NCBI GenBank assembly: GCA_947313885.1
Contig: CAMZNU010000007.1
Location: 1 to 64,000, forward strand
DNA length: 64,000 nucleotides
Reading direction: 5' to 3'
DNA from: an uncultured Clostridia bacterium
GTDB taxonomy: Bacteria > Bacillota > Clostridia > Lachnospirales > CAMZNU01
How positions within the stretch are numbered: the stretch's first letter is position 1; every line of letters begins with the position of its first letter. Below the pieces are notes generated by a model. It saw only the letters and a list, made by a program, of their open reading frames with translations, was not told where the DNA came from and made no database searches. Shown one piece after another: positions 44,962-55,086 of the stretch. The translations under genes were made by a program, and so were the position numbers.

Positions 44962-44989
44962 TTGAAAAAATATAAAAATATGATATAAT
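44962..44989 (+). promoter_or_regulatory. Promoter for rimM-trmD
   Basis: TTGAAA, 16-bp spacer, TATAAT with TGA before it (extended -10); 57 bases before rimM. Confidence 0.6.
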
Positions 44990-45046
44990 TCATTAAATAT
45001 AAAGTAGATAAAGTAGAGATTAATGTTAGTACAATAGGAGAAAAAA

Positions 45047-45547
45047 ATGAGTGAGTATTTTGAAATAGGAAAAATAGTAAATACACAAGGAGTCCGCGGT
45101 GACGTACGAGTAGTACCGATGACAGATGATATAAAAAGATTCGAAAAATTAAAAGAGGTAGAAGTTGTTAGTAGGAAAAAAACAGAAATTTTAACGATAG
45201 AAAAAGTTTGGTACAATAAAAAATTTGTAATAATAAAATTTGAAGAAATACCAGACATGACAGAAGGTGAAAAATATAAAAATAGTATAATTAGAGTACC
45301 AAGAAGTGAAGGAATCAAATTAAATACAGATGAATATTATATGCGTGATATATATGGACTAGAAGTATTTGAAGAAAGTGAAAAAATAGGAGTTATAAAA
45401 GATATAATATTTACAGGTGCAAATGACGTATATGTAATAGAAAGAACAGATGGAAGCGAATTGTTAATACCAGCTATAAAAGATTGTATATTAGATGTGG
45501 ATATTGAAAATAAAAAAATGGAAATACACATTATAAAGGGGTTATAA
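45047..45547 (+). CDS. rimM: Ribosome maturation factor RimM
   Basis: 166 residues. N-terminal RimM barrel (FEIGKIVNTQGVRGDVRVVPMTD) and a PRC-like C-terminal domain (YMRDIYGLEVFEE, GANDVYVIERTDGSELLIPAI). Assists 30S head assembly through S19. One base separates it from trmD; rpsP and the KH protein usual upstream are absent in this window. Confidence 0.95.
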   Translation: MSEYFEIGKIVNTQGVRGDVRVVPMTDDIKRFEKLKEVEVVSRKKTEILTIEKVWYNKKFVIIKFEEIPDMTEGEKYKNSIIRVPRSEGIKLNTDEYYMRDIYGLEVFEESEKIGVIKDIIFTGANDVYVIERTDGSELLIPAIKDCILDVDIENKKMEIHIIKGL

Positions 45548-45548
45548 C

Positions 45549-46232
45549 ATGAAGTTTACGGTATTAACATTGTTTCCAGAAATGATAGAACAATCAGTAA
45601 CTCATAGTATAATGAAAAGAGCTATAGAGAATAAAATTATAGAAGTAGAGGCATTAAATATAAGAGAGTTTACGATTAATAAACATAAAAAAGTAGATGA
45701 TTATCCATATGGCGGTGGTTGTGGAATGGTAATGCAAGTAGAGCCGATTTATAATTGTTATAAAAGTGTGGAAAAAAAGTTGTCGAAAAATAAAAAGGTT
45801 ATTTATATGTCGCCAAAAGGTAAACCATTAACACAAAAAATAGTAGAGGAATTAGGGTATGTAGATGATATAGTAATATTATGTGGACATTATGAAGGGG
45901 TGGATCAGCGAATAATAGATGAAATTATTACAGATGAAATATCAATAGGTGATTATGTGCTAACAGGTGGTGAACTACCAGCATTAGTTTTAATGGATAG
46001 TGTAGCAAGATTAATAGATGGTGTAATAAGTAAAGAAGAATCTCATCAAAAAGAAAGTTTTTCAAATGGGTTGTTAGAGTACCCCCAATATAGTAGACCA
46101 AAAGAAATACTAGGAAGAGAAGTACCTGCTGTTTTATTATCGGGCAACCATAAAAAAATAGAAGTATGGCGTCATGAACAATCTTTAAAAATAACAAAAA
46201 AAAATAGACCTGATTTAATTAAAAAAAAATAG
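45549..46232 (+). CDS. trmD: tRNA (guanine-37-N1)-methyltransferase
   Basis: 227 residues, SPOUT-class knot enzyme. Marks: FTVLTLFPEMIEQ, DDYPYGGGCGMVMQVEPIY, LCGHYEGVDQRI and GDYVLTGGELPALVLMDSVARL, the knot that binds S-adenosylmethionine. Methylates G37 next to the anticodon to stop frameshifting. The stop is in a bidirectional terminator. Confidence 0.97.
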   Translation: MKFTVLTLFPEMIEQSVTHSIMKRAIENKIIEVEALNIREFTINKHKKVDDYPYGGGCGMVMQVEPIYNCYKSVEKKLSKNKKVIYMSPKGKPLTQKIVEELGYVDDIVILCGHYEGVDQRIIDEIITDEISIGDYVLTGGELPALVLMDSVARLIDGVISKEESHQKESFSNGLLEYPQYSRPKEILGREVPAVLLSGNHKKIEVWRHEQSLKITKKNRPDLIKKK

Positions 46233-46260
46233 ACTAATTAGTCTGTTTTTTTTTAATTAA
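46215..46260. terminator. Bidirectional terminator, 23-bp arms, between trmD and recR
   Basis: TTAATT-A9-T-AGACTAA / TTAGTCT-G-T9-AATTAA, perfect except one T-G pair; it contains both stop codons. Confidence 0.92.
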
Positions 46261-46858
46261 CTTTTAATCGTCCTTCTAAAGCTCTAGCTAATGTTATTTC
46301 GTCAATATATTCAAGATCGCTACCTACGGGAACACCGTGTGCTATTCTAGAAATTTTAATATCAAAATGTTTTAAAAGTTTGACTATATACATAGCAGTA
46401 GCTTCACCTTCTACATTAGGGTTAGTAGCTAAAATAATTTCTTCAATATTATCATTAGTACCAACACGAGTTACAAGTTCTTTAATTTTAATTTCATCAG
46501 GACCGATTCCGTGCATAGGAGATATACTACCGTGTAGTACGTGGTATAAGCCTTTAAATTCTCTAGTACGTTCATAAGCGGCCATATCTCTTGAGTCTTC
46601 AACGATCATAATAATATTTTTATTACGTTTAGAACTTTTACAAATATGACAAATATCGTTATCTGAAATATTATGGCAAATAGAACAATGTTTAATATTT
46701 TTTTTAGCATTAATAATAGCAGAGGATAAAGATAAAACTTTTTCTTCTGGCAAACTAATAATATGGAATGCAAGGCGTTGTGCGGACTTGTTGCCTATGC
46801 TAGGTAGCTTAGCAAGTTCTTCAATTAATATTGTTAAAGAGTTACCGTAAAAATTCAT
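46253..46858 (-). CDS. recR: Recombination protein RecR
   Basis: 201 residues from the ATG after AGAGGTG (the ORF track extends 20 codons upstream into the ybaB end). Helix-hairpin-helix [16 protein letters not shown]4 zinc finger ([16 protein letters not shown]), Toprim domain [16 protein letters not shown] and [20 protein letters not shown]. Partner of RecO in RecA loading. Ten bases after ybaB; the dnaX-ybaB-recR order is the classic one. Confidence 0.96.
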   Translation of the reverse strand: MNFYGNSLTILIEELAKLPSIGNKSAQRLAFHIISLPEEKVLSLSSAIINAKKNIKHCSICHNISDNDICHICKSSKRNKNIIMIVEDSRDMAAYERTREFKGLYHVLHGSISPMHGIGPDEIKIKELVTRVGTNDNIEEIILATNPNVEGEATAMYIVKLLKHFDIKISRIAHGVPVGSDLEYIDEITLARALEGRLKVN

Positions 46859-46868
46859 AAAATCACCT

Positions 46869-47210
46869 CTAAAACATTCCAGGCATTCCCATACCACCAG
46901 TAAGTTTACCCATTTCATTGTTAGATAATTCTTCTACTTGTCTAATTGCTTCATTAACAGCAGACATAACTAAATCTTCAAGCATTTCAACATCATCAGG
47001 ATCAACAACATCTTTGTTAATAGTTAATTGTTTAATAACTTTTTTACCGTTAATAAGAACTTTAACAGCACCGCCACCAGATGTAATTTCTAGTTCTTTA
47101 GTTTCTAATTCACTTTGAGCTTTTTCCATTTGTTGTTGCATTTTTTGGGCTTGCTTCATTAAATTGTTTATATTCATACCGCCCGGCATACCGCCTCTAC
47201 CTCTAGCCAT
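46869..47210 (-). CDS. ybaB: YbaB/EbfC family nucleoid-associated protein
   Basis: 113 residues from the ATG placed eight bases after GGAGG (ORF track begins five codons earlier). Glycine-rich start ([19 protein letters not shown]), coiled helix with [13 protein letters not shown], then [17 protein letters not shown] and [18 protein letters not shown]. Binds DNA non-specifically. Middle gene of dnaX-ybaB-recR. Confidence 0.95.
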   Translation of the reverse strand: MARGRGGMPGGMNINNLMKQAQKMQQQMEKAQSELETKELEITSGGGAVKVLINGKKVIKQLTINKDVVDPDDVEMLEDLVMSAVNEAIRQVEELSNNEMGKLTGGMGMPGMF

Positions 47211-47303
47211 AATAAAATCCTCCATATCTAATCTAATATAATTTAATATAAAATAATTGTATATTATTTTTTTTATTTTTACAATACGAAATTAACGACA
47301 GTA

Positions 47304-48884
47304 TTATATAGGTGTAATATCCATATTAATATCATTTTGTAATTTAGTGTATATGTGTGTATCATCAGCGCCATAAAAATCATTGTGAAGTTTATTATAT
47401 TCTTCATCTGTAATAGTAACGACGTCAAAAGATTTTTTATAAGTTTTTTCTAAAAGGGACAATAAATCATCTAGTCGTTCATCGATAATTATTTTAGTAG
47501 TAGAACAAGGGGCAACAATGTGTAAAACATTTTCATTAATAAAGCCAGGTTTACACTGTAATAAACTTTCTTTTAGAGGGATATTTGAAAGTTTGTTAAT
47601 AATGGTTTTAGCCTCTGAAAAAACTTTAGTAATGTCGCTGGGAACAGATTTTGTTACAGTTGTTTTTTTGGTAATGGGTTTATTATTATCAACATTAATT
47701 GAAGGTACATTTTTAATTATAGTGGTAGGAGGGTTTTTAACATTAACTTCTAAAGAGTCAAGACGTTTTATAATGCTATTATAATCTACTTTAACTTCTA
47801 AAGTGCAAAGGTTAATACAATATATTTCAAAAAGAATTTTTTTGTTATTAGAATATTTAAGGTCGTTAAGGATTTTAGAAAATTCTTTAACTAAATTAAT
47901 TATGAAAGCATCGTTGATATTTGAATAAGCTTTTTTTATGGAGTTGATATTTTCTAATGACATATTAATAGTATTAGATGGATTTGCGATAGATTTAATA
48001 ATAGTTATATCACGTAAATAGGAGATACATTCATTAATGAATTGAGTAATATCTTTGCTATTTATAACTATGTCATTTATAAAGGAGATAATAGAATTAG
48101 AGTCATTGTTGTGTAAGGCGAATATAAAAGAGTCAAGACTATGATTATCTATACCGCCTACTAGTTCACGAACGTTGTTTAAAGTAATAGTTTCGTCGAA
48201 GTAAAGGGATAAACATTGATCTAACAAACTAAGTGCATCACGCATAGAACCATCTGATAAAGTTGCTATATAAAAAAGAGCTTCATCATCAACAAGTTTA
48301 TTTTCTAATTTCATGTAAGATTTAAGGGTATCGACCATAATATTTACGGTAATACGTTTAAAATCAAAACGTTGACATCTTGAAAGTATAGTTGTGGGTA
48401 TTTTTTGAGGGTCTGTAGTTGCTAATATAAAAATAACATTTTTAGGTGGTTCTTCTAAAGTTTTAAGTAGTGCGTTAAAGGCACCAGTAGAAAGCATATG
48501 AACTTCATCAATAATATAAACTTTAAAGTTACAAAGGATAGTAGGGTATTTAGCTTCGTTAACGATATCGCGAATATTTTCAACACCGTTATTACTAGCG
48601 GCATCAATTTCAACGACGTCTAGAGAAGAACCGTTACTAATTTGAATACAAGGTTCACATTTATTGCAAGGTTCACCATTTTCAAAATGTAAACAGTTTA
48701 TAGCTTTAGCAAAAAGTTTAGCGGAAGAAGTTTTACCAGTTCCATGAGTACCGCAAAAAAGGTAAGCATGGTTAATATGATTATTAATGATTTGATTTTG
48801 TAAAGTTTTAACAATGTGATATTGACCTTGAATATCTGAAAATAATTTGGGTCTAAGTTTTCTATAAAGGGCAGTATATGACAT
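47304..48884 (-). CDS. dnaX: DNA polymerase III subunit gamma/tau
   Basis: 526 residues. AAA+ clamp-loader ATPase: Walker A FCGTHGTGKTSSAKLFA, zinc module CLHFENGEPCNKCEPC, Walker B VYIIDEVHMLS, sensor ATTDPQKIP, arginine finger region LSRCQRFDF. Domain III and a short divergent C-terminal part follow (~370-526), shorter than the ~560-640 of many relatives. Loads the sliding clamp. GAGGTT before ATG. The following 216-base gap toward the M23 gene shows only AT-rich DNA without a clear signal. Confidence 0.95.
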   Translation of the reverse strand: MSYTALYRKLRPKLFSDIQGQYHIVKTLQNQIINNHINHAYLFCGTHGTGKTSSAKLFAKAINCLHFENGEPCNKCEPCIQISNGSSLDVVEIDAASNNGVENIRDIVNEAKYPTILCNFKVYIIDEVHMLSTGAFNALLKTLEEPPKNVIFILATTDPQKIPTTILSRCQRFDFKRITVNIMVDTLKSYMKLENKLVDDEALFYIATLSDGSMRDALSLLDQCLSLYFDETITLNNVRELVGGIDNHSLDSFIFALHNNDSNSIISFINDIVINSKDITQFINECISYLRDITIIKSIANPSNTINMSLENINSIKKAYSNINDAFIINLVKEFSKILNDLKYSNNKKILFEIYCINLCTLEVKVDYNSIIKRLDSLEVNVKNPPTTIIKNVPSINVDNNKPITKKTTVTKSVPSDITKVFSEAKTIINKLSNIPLKESLLQCKPGFINENVLHIVAPCSTTKIIIDERLDDLLSLLEKTYKKSFDVVTITDEEYNKLHNDFYGADDTHIYTKLQNDINMDITPI

Positions 48885-49100
48885 AAGAACCTCTTTTCAT
48901 ATTTTATAAGTAAATAAATTTATAAATTTATTATAATACAAGATTAAATAGAAATGTACTAAAAATAAATTTAATGTTTAAATTTAATAAATTGGGTTAA
49001 TAATAAATTGTAAAGTGAAGTGTTAATAAAAATATAGAAACACAAACTTATATCATTGGATAGTGTAGGCAGTAAATAATATTAAAGGAGGTGCAATTCA

Positions 49101-50099
49101 ATGAAAAACTTTTTACAAGAGAATGGAATATTAGTAGTACTTTATGGAGTAGTAGGCGTACTAGCAGTAACGGCAGGAACGTTAACTTATACAGGATATA
49201 AAGAAGCTAGAAACGTAAATGTTAAAAAAGAAGAGGTTAGAGAAGTAGAATCGAATTTATCGGAAAGCTTTAAAGATAAAGAGAATGAAGAAAAGTTAGA
49301 AGCAATTAAAAAACTAAGAGAAGAGCTTAAGGAGAGTGGGGAAAAAGAAGCAAGAAAGGAGATGGAGGAAAAAGAAAGTAATAATATAGATAGTAAAAAT
49401 GCAAGTAATGAAAAAGTAGAGTTAGAAAGAGGAGATGTAGGGGTAAAAAGTACGGAAGATAAAATAGAATGGAACGATCAAAAAGAGATAAGTGAAGAAG
49501 GAATGCAAGAAGATGTTGATGAGATAGAAGAGACATTTAATCTTTTCAAGAAAAAAAGAAATGAGGACAAAGTAGATAAAATAAAAGAGCCAAAAATAAA
49601 AGAGGAGAAGGAAGAAATAGATATTGGAAATATTGGAGATATAGAAAAAGAGAACAAGGCAAATAGAACATCGTATGAAAAATTTCAGAAAGGCGATAAA
49701 TTAAAGTGGCCTGTAGAGGGTGAAGTGTTGATGCCGTTTAATGAGGAGAAGTTAGTATATGACAAAACATTAGATCAATACAGAACAAATTCAAACATAG
49801 CTATTAAAGCAGAAAAAGGAAGTAAAGTATCGCCATCAGCAGATGGAAAAATAATAGATGTAGGTGTGTCAAAAGAGGCTAATGGGTATGTAGTAATAGA
49901 ACATGGAAATGGTTATGTTACAAAATACAGTCAACTTATAAGTAAGCATATAGTAAAAGTTGGAGATATAGTTTTGACAGAAGATATAATAGGGCACGTA
50001 GGGAGTCCATCTAATAATTCTATGATGTTAGGCAATCATTTAAGGTTTGAAGTAATAGAAGAAAACAAATCAAGCGATCCAACAAAGTATTTAGAATAA
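49101..50099 (+). CDS. SpoIIQ-like M23 protein, probably non-catalytic
   Basis: 332 residues. One membrane helix (~10-30), a long charged coiled-coil-like linker (~35-195, Glu/Lys), then an M23/LytM domain (~200-330): LKWPVEGEVLMPFNEE, SPSADGKIIDVGVSKEANGYVVIEHGNGYVTKYSQL, GHVGSPSNNSMMLGNHLRFEV. The zinc ligand motif HxxxD is replaced (SNIAIKA) and the final HxH reads HLR, so hydrolysis is unlikely. B. subtilis SpoIIQ, which bridges mother cell and forespore with SpoIIIAH, is a degenerate M23 of the same layout. The role here is inferred. Strong AAGGAGGT site. Confidence 0.8.
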   Translation: MKNFLQENGILVVLYGVVGVLAVTAGTLTYTGYKEARNVNVKKEEVREVESNLSESFKDKENEEKLEAIKKLREELKESGEKEARKEMEEKESNNIDSKNASNEKVELERGDVGVKSTEDKIEWNDQKEISEEGMQEDVDEIEETFNLFKKKRNEDKVDKIKEPKIKEEKEEIDIGNIGDIEKENKANRTSYEKFQKGDKLKWPVEGEVLMPFNEEKLVYDKTLDQYRTNSNIAIKAEKGSKVSPSADGKIIDVGVSKEANGYVVIEHGNGYVTKYSQLISKHIVKVGDIVLTEDIIGHVGSPSNNSMMLGNHLRFEVIEENKSSDPTKYLE

Positions 50100-50123
50100 A
50101 ATTGTAAAGGTAAGTTTTAACTA

Positions 50124-50172
50124 AAAAGGGCTTAGTACATAAGAAATCAAAATCTTATGTACAAGGTTCTTT
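50124..50172 (+). terminator. Terminator after M23 gene
   Basis: Core GTACATAAGA / TCTTATGTAC with loop AATCAAAA, weaker outer pairs, then T-run. The rest of the 340-base gap up to rpsL contains only the str promoter. Confidence 0.8.
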
Positions 50173-50323
50173 TTTAAGGTTATTACATTTAAAATGATTT
50201 TAAAAAGATATATAGATATATAAATAGGAAGAAAACGGATTAAGTAGAAAAAATTCATTTACAATATGGAGTAAAATAGAGCAATAATGAAATAAATATA
50301 AAATAAAAAGTTAGTCAACAATG

Positions 50324-50352
50324 TTGACAAAAATATATTACTTTGTTAAAAT
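50324..50352 (+). promoter_or_regulatory. str operon promoter with palindrome over -35
   Basis: TTGACA, 17-bp spacer, TAAAAT. The -35 lies inside a perfect palindrome GTCAACA-A-TGTTGAC, a possible repressor site. Leader of about 80 bases before rpsL. Confidence 0.75.
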
Positions 50353-50439
50353 CAAAGTTGTGTGTAAGAAATTCATGGTGAACACATTAAAAATTAAAAA
50401 TTAAGGCAGATTAGTACAAATTATAGGGAGGTGTAATTA

Positions 50440-50862
50440 ATGCCAACATTTAACCAGTTAGTTAAAAAAGGAAGAAAAACTTCAGTAAAGAAATCTACGG
50501 CACCAGCATTACAAAAAGGTTTAAATAGTTTAAAAAAGAGAAGTACAAACACATCAAGTCCTCAAAAAAGAGGAGTGTGTACATCTGTTAAAACAGCTAC
50601 ACCAAAAAAACCTAACTCAGCACTTAGAAAAATAGCAAGAGTTAAGCTTTCAAATGGTATTGAAGTAACAGCATATATACCAGGAGAAGGACACAATTTA
50701 CAAGAACATAGTGTTGTTTTAATAAGAGGTGGAAGAATTAAAGATGTTCCAGGGGTACGTTACCACATTGTAAGAGGTACACTAGATACAGCAGGTGTAG
50801 CAAATAGAATGCAATCACGTTCAAAATATGGAGCTAAAAAACCTAAAGATAAGAAAAAATAA
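50440..50862 (+). CDS. rpsL: 30S ribosomal protein S12
   Basis: 140 residues. [12 protein letters not shown] start, [17 protein letters not shown] (the streptomycin-site loop with wild-type Lys), [30 protein letters not shown]. First gene of the str operon. GGGAGGTG before ATG. Confidence 0.98.
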   Translation: MPTFNQLVKKGRKTSVKKSTAPALQKGLNSLKKRSTNTSSPQKRGVCTSVKTATPKKPNSALRKIARVKLSNGIEVTAYIPGEGHNLQEHSVVLIRGGRIKDVPGVRYHIVRGTLDTAGVANRMQSRSKYGAKKPKDKKK

Positions 50863-50882
50863 ATTAGGTAAAAAATGTTAAA

Positions 50883-51007
50883 GATTATATATTTAATTAT
50901 CCCTGTACACTAAGTCAGCCATGAAGATATAGAAAGTACAGGCATGAAACGAGCGTATAATCATTTAGTCAACAACTATTTGATATAAGTCGAACGAGTA
51001 CCGTTGA
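50883..51007 (+). promoter_or_regulatory. Structured RNA in the rpsL-rpsG gap, candidate S7 autoregulatory site
   Basis: The 176-base spacer can fold: outer stem GATTATA / TATAATC, inner stem CCTGTAC / GTACAGG (perfect 7), then a third stem TCAAC / GTTGA ending just before the rpsG ribosome site. E. coli S7 represses translation through the equivalent spacer; whether that applies here is inference. Confidence 0.4.
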
Positions 51008-51038
51008 TAAAATTATAATAATTGAGGAGGGAAGAATC

Positions 51039-51509
51039 GTGCCACGTAAAGGACATGTTTCAAAAAGAGATGTACTACCAGATCCATTGTACAATAGTAA
51101 AGTAGTAACAAAATTAATCAATGCCATTATGGTAGATGGCAAAAGAGGTGTTGCACAAAATATAGTGTATAGAGCCTTTGAACAAGTTGCAGAAAAAACA
51201 GGTAATGAGGCATTAGAAATGTTTGAAGAAGCATTAGGTAATATTATGCCAGCGTTAGAAGTAAAAGCGCGCCGTGTAGGTGGAGCAACATATCAAGTAC
51301 CAACAGAAGTAAGACCAGATAGAAGACAAGCATTAGGACTTAGATGGTTAGTAATGTATTCAAGAAAACGTAACGAAAGAATGATGAAAGACCGTTTAGC
51401 GAATGAAATAATGGATGCGGTAAACAACACAGGCGGAGCTTTCAAAAAGAAAGAAGACACGCATAAAATGGCTGATGCAAATAAAGCATTTTCACATTTC
51501 AAATTTTAG
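51039..51509 (+). CDS. rpsG: 30S ribosomal protein S7
   Basis: 156 residues, normal length. [56 protein letters not shown] and [33 protein letters not shown]. Start is GTG behind GAGGAGGG. Head protein of the 30S subunit and probable regulator of its own operon. Confidence 0.98.
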   Translation: MPRKGHVSKRDVLPDPLYNSKVVTKLINAIMVDGKRGVAQNIVYRAFEQVAEKTGNEALEMFEEALGNIMPALEVKARRVGGATYQVPTEVRPDRRQALGLRWLVMYSRKRNERMMKDRLANEIMDAVNNTGGAFKKKEDTHKMADANKAFSHFKF

Positions 51510-51592
51510 AATAAATAAAATGTGTCAACAATTTAGTGTACTTATAGGTATGCTAAATTGTTATATAAAGATAAAGGTAGGAGGAAAAAATA

Positions 51593-53677
51593 GTGTCTAA
51601 AAGAGAATTTAGTTTAGAAAAGACTAGAAATATAGGTATCATGGCTCATATTGATGCAGGGAAAACTACGTTAACAGAACGTATTTTATACTACACAGGG
51701 CGTAACTATAAAATAGGAGATACTCACGAAGGTACAGCAACAATGGACTGGATGGAGCAAGAGCAAGAAAGAGGGATAACAATAACATCAGCGGCAACAA
51801 CTACATCTTGGTTAGAAAATAGAATTAATATAATTGATACACCAGGACATGTTGATTTCACAGTAGAAGTTGAAAGATCATTACGTGTATTAGATGGAGC
51901 TGTAGGTGTTTTTTGTGCAAAAGGTGGAGTTGAGCCACAATCAGAAACGGTATGGCGTCAAGCAGACACATATGATGTACCACGTATGGCATTTGTAAAT
52001 AAAATGGATATGATGGGTGCAGATTTTATAAATGTTGTTGAAATGATGAGAGATCGTTTAAAATCAAATGCAGTACCTGTAATGTTACCAATAGGTGCAG
52101 AAGACGATTTCGTAGGAATAGTAGATCTTATGAAAATGAAAGCATTTATTTATAACGATGAAAAAGGTGAAGACATTTCAGAAATTGAAATACCAGAAGA
52201 ATTAAAAGAGTTATCAGATACGTATAGAGCAGAAATGGTAGAATCTATAGCAGAATTAGATGATGAATTAATTGGGAAATTATTAGAAGGCGAAGAAATC
52301 ACAGAAAAAGAATTAAAGGAAACTTTAAGAAAAGGGACGATAGCATGTGAAATCGTACCAGTATTTTGTGGTTCAGCGTATAAAAATAAAGGTGTTCAAT
52401 TATTATTAGATGGAGTAATAGATTATATGCCAGCACCTACGGATATTAAGGCTATAACAGGTCATGTTCCAGGAGATGAAGAAGACATAGTTGAAAGACC
52501 ATCATCAGACGAAGCACCATTTTCAGCATTAGCATTTAAAATAATGAACGATCCATTTGTAGGTAAATTAGCATTCTTTAGAGTATATTCAGGAACGTTA
52601 GAAGCGGGATCATACGTATATAATACGACAAAAGGTAAAAAAGAAAGAATCGGTCGTATAGTACAAATGCATGCTAATTCACGTGAAGAAATATCAAAAG
52701 TTTATGCAGGAGATATAGCAGCAGCAGTAGGATTAAAATCAACGACTACAGGTGACACATTATGTTTACAAGGTGATGATGAAGTTATACTTGAGTCAAT
52801 GAATTTCCCAGATCCAGTTATTTCTATAGCAATTGAGCCAAAATCAAAAGGCGATAGAGATAAGTTAGGAATATCATTACAAAAGCTAGCAGAGGAAGAT
52901 CCAACATTTAAAACTTTTACAGATGAAGAAACAGGACAAACGATAATATCAGGAATGGGAGAGTTACATCTTGAGATAATTGTTGATCGTTTATTAAGAG
53001 AATTCAAAGTAGAAGCAAATGTAGGAGCACCACAAGTTGCATATAGAGAAACAATAAGAGATACAGTAGAAGAAGATTCAAAATATGCAAAACAATCAGG
53101 TGGACGTGGACAATATGGTCACGCTAAAATCAGATTTGAGCCAATGGATGCAAATGATCCAGAAAAAGCTTATGAATTTGTTAATGCAACAGTTGGAGGA
53201 TCAATACCAAAAGAATACGTACCAGCGGTAGATAATGGTATCCAAGAAGCAATGAGATCAGGTATAATTGGAGGATTCCCAGTTATAGGAGTTAAAGCTA
53301 CGTGTTATGACGGATCATATCATGATGTAGATTCATCAGAGATGGCGTTTAAAATAGCAGGATCAATGGCATTTAAAAATGCGATGAGAAGAGCAAACCC
53401 AGTGTTATTAGAACCAGTTATGAAAGTTGAAGTTACAGTACCAGAGGAATATATGGGAGATGTAATGGGAGACGTTAGTAGTAGACGTGGACGTATCGAA
53501 GGTATGGAATCTAAAAGTGGTGCACAAATTATACGTGCATTTGTACCATTAGCAGAAATGTTTGGATATTCGACAGATTTACGTTCTAAAACACAAGGTA
53601 GAGGAACATACGCTATGGAATTAGCAATGTATGAACCAGTACCAAAATCAATACAAGAAGAAGTAGCAAATAAATAA
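51593..53677 (+). CDS. fusA: Elongation factor G
   Basis: 694 residues, five domains. G1 [11 protein letters not shown]3 DTPGHVDF, G4 NKMD; domain [17 protein letters not shown]. Drives translocation. Start is GTG after TAGGAGG. Follows rpsG by 83 bases and precedes tuf as usual. Confidence 0.98.
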   Translation: MSKREFSLEKTRNIGIMAHIDAGKTTLTERILYYTGRNYKIGDTHEGTATMDWMEQEQERGITITSAATTTSWLENRINIIDTPGHVDFTVEVERSLRVLDGAVGVFCAKGGVEPQSETVWRQADTYDVPRMAFVNKMDMMGADFINVVEMMRDRLKSNAVPVMLPIGAEDDFVGIVDLMKMKAFIYNDEKGEDISEIEIPEELKELSDTYRAEMVESIAELDDELIGKLLEGEEITEKELKETLRKGTIACEIVPVFCGSAYKNKGVQLLLDGVIDYMPAPTDIKAITGHVPGDEEDIVERPSSDEAPFSALAFKIMNDPFVGKLAFFRVYSGTLEAGSYVYNTTKGKKERIGRIVQMHANSREEISKVYAGDIAAAVGLKSTTTGDTLCLQGDDEVILESMNFPDPVISIAIEPKSKGDRDKLGISLQKLAEEDPTFKTFTDEETGQTIISGMGELHLEIIVDRLLREFKVEANVGAPQVAYRETIRDTVEEDSKYAKQSGGRGQYGHAKIRFEPMDANDPEKAYEFVNATVGGSIPKEYVPAVDNGIQEAMRSGIIGGFPVIGVKATCYDGSYHDVDSSEMAFKIAGSMAFKNAMRRANPVLLEPVMKVEVTVPEEYMGDVMGDVSSRRGRIEGMESKSGAQIIRAFVPLAEMFGYSTDLRSKTQGRGTYAMELAMYEPVPKSIQEEVANK

Positions 53678-53684
53678 AAAAAAC

Positions 53685-53713
53685 TTGTAAAAAGTTTTGA
53701 AAGTATTTATAAT
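53685..53713 (+). promoter_or_regulatory. Internal promoter for tuf
   Basis: TTGTAA, 17-bp spacer, TATAAT in the fusA-tuf gap; would allow extra EF-Tu expression. Confidence 0.55.
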
Positions 53714-53755
53714 AAAAATATATAGAAAAATATTCATAATTTAAGGAGGCTTATA

Positions 53756-54955
53756 ATGGCTAAAGCAAAATTCGAAAGAAATAAACCACATGTTAATATT
53801 GGAACAATAGGACATGTTGATCATGGTAAAACAACATTAACAGCAGCAATAACAAAAACGTTACATGAAAGATTAGGAACAGGAGAATCAGTAGCGTTCG
53901 AAAATATTGATAAAGCACCAGAAGAAAGAGAAAGAGGTATAACAATATCTACAACTCACGTTGAGTATGAAACAGGAGCTAGACATTATGCACATGTGGA
54001 TTGTCCAGGGCATGCCGATTACGTTAAAAACATGATCACAGGAGCAGCACAAATGGATGGCTCGATCTTAGTTGTTGCAGCTACAGATGGACCAATGGCT
54101 CAAACAAGAGAGCATATCTTACTTGCACGTCAAGTTGGAGTACCTAAGTTAGTAGTATTCATGAACAAATGTGATATGATAGATGAAGAAGATGAAGAAT
54201 TATTAGACTTAGTAGAAATGGAAATAAGAGAATTATTATCAGAATATGATTTTGATGGTGATGAAACTCCAATAATTAGAGGTTCAGCATTTAAAGCATT
54301 AGAAGACTCATCATCAGTGTGGGGAGATAAAATCGTTGAATTATTTGAAGTAATAGATGAATATATCCCAACACCAAAAAGAGAAACAGAAAAAGATTTC
54401 ATTATGCCAATTGAAGATGTATTTTCAATTACAGGACGTGGAACAGTTGCAACTGGTAGAGTTGAAGCTGGAACATTAAATATCCAAGACGAAGTTGAAT
54501 TAGTTGGATTAACAGATGAGCCAAGAAAAGTTGTAGTTACAGGAATTGAAATGTTTAGAAAATTATTAGATTCAGCAGAAGCTGGAGATAATGTTGGTAT
54601 CTTACTAAGAGGGATTCAAAGAGATGAATTAGAAAGAGGTCAAGTATTAGCTAAACCAGGATCAATTACACCACATACAAAATTTAAAGCACAAGTTTAC
54701 GTATTATCACAAGAAGAAGGTGGGCGTCACAAACCATTCTTCAATAATTATAGACCACAATTCTATTTCAGAACAACTGATGTTACCGGAGTGATCACAT
54801 TACCAACAGGTACAGAAATGTGTATGCCAGGTGACAACGTTGAGATGGATATAGAATTAATCGTACCAATCGCAATGGATGAAGGATTAAAATTCTCAAT
54901 CCGTGAAGGTGGTAGAACAGTTGGAGCAGGTTCTGTTACATCAATAACTGACTAA
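53756..54955 (+). CDS. tuf: Elongation factor Tu
   Basis: 399 residues. [61 protein letters not shown]. Carries aminoacyl-tRNA to the ribosome. Codon choice is visibly more selective than in neighbours, as for highly expressed genes. AAGGAGG before ATG. A terminator closes the str operon. Confidence 0.98.
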   Translation: MAKAKFERNKPHVNIGTIGHVDHGKTTLTAAITKTLHERLGTGESVAFENIDKAPEERERGITISTTHVEYETGARHYAHVDCPGHADYVKNMITGAAQMDGSILVVAATDGPMAQTREHILLARQVGVPKLVVFMNKCDMIDEEDEELLDLVEMEIRELLSEYDFDGDETPIIRGSAFKALEDSSSVWGDKIVELFEVIDEYIPTPKRETEKDFIMPIEDVFSITGRGTVATGRVEAGTLNIQDEVELVGLTDEPRKVVVTGIEMFRKLLDSAEAGDNVGILLRGIQRDELERGQVLAKPGSITPHTKFKAQVYVLSQEEGGRHKPFFNNYRPQFYFRTTDVTGVITLPTGTEMCMPGDNVEMDIELIVPIAMDEGLKFSIREGGRTVGAGSVTSITD

Positions 54956-54967
54956 TTTAAACGATAA

Positions 54968-55001
54968 ACAAAAAAAGAGTACATTAGTACTCTTTTTTTG
55001 T
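54968..55001 (+). terminator. Terminator of the str operon
   Basis: Arms ACAAAAAAAGAGTAC and exact complement, loop ATTA. Confidence 0.92.
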
Positions 55002-55086
55002 GTGTAAAATTTTTCAAATGAAGTAAAAATATTATAAAAAAAAGTAAAACTGTTAATAATGTAAGTAGTATGAACTAGGAGGAGTT

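Noticed and set aside
46859-46918. Longer recR start used by the ORF track
   Set aside because: The extension lies in another frame of the ybaB end, has no ribosome site, and RecR normally begins at the downstream ATG that follows AGAGGTG.
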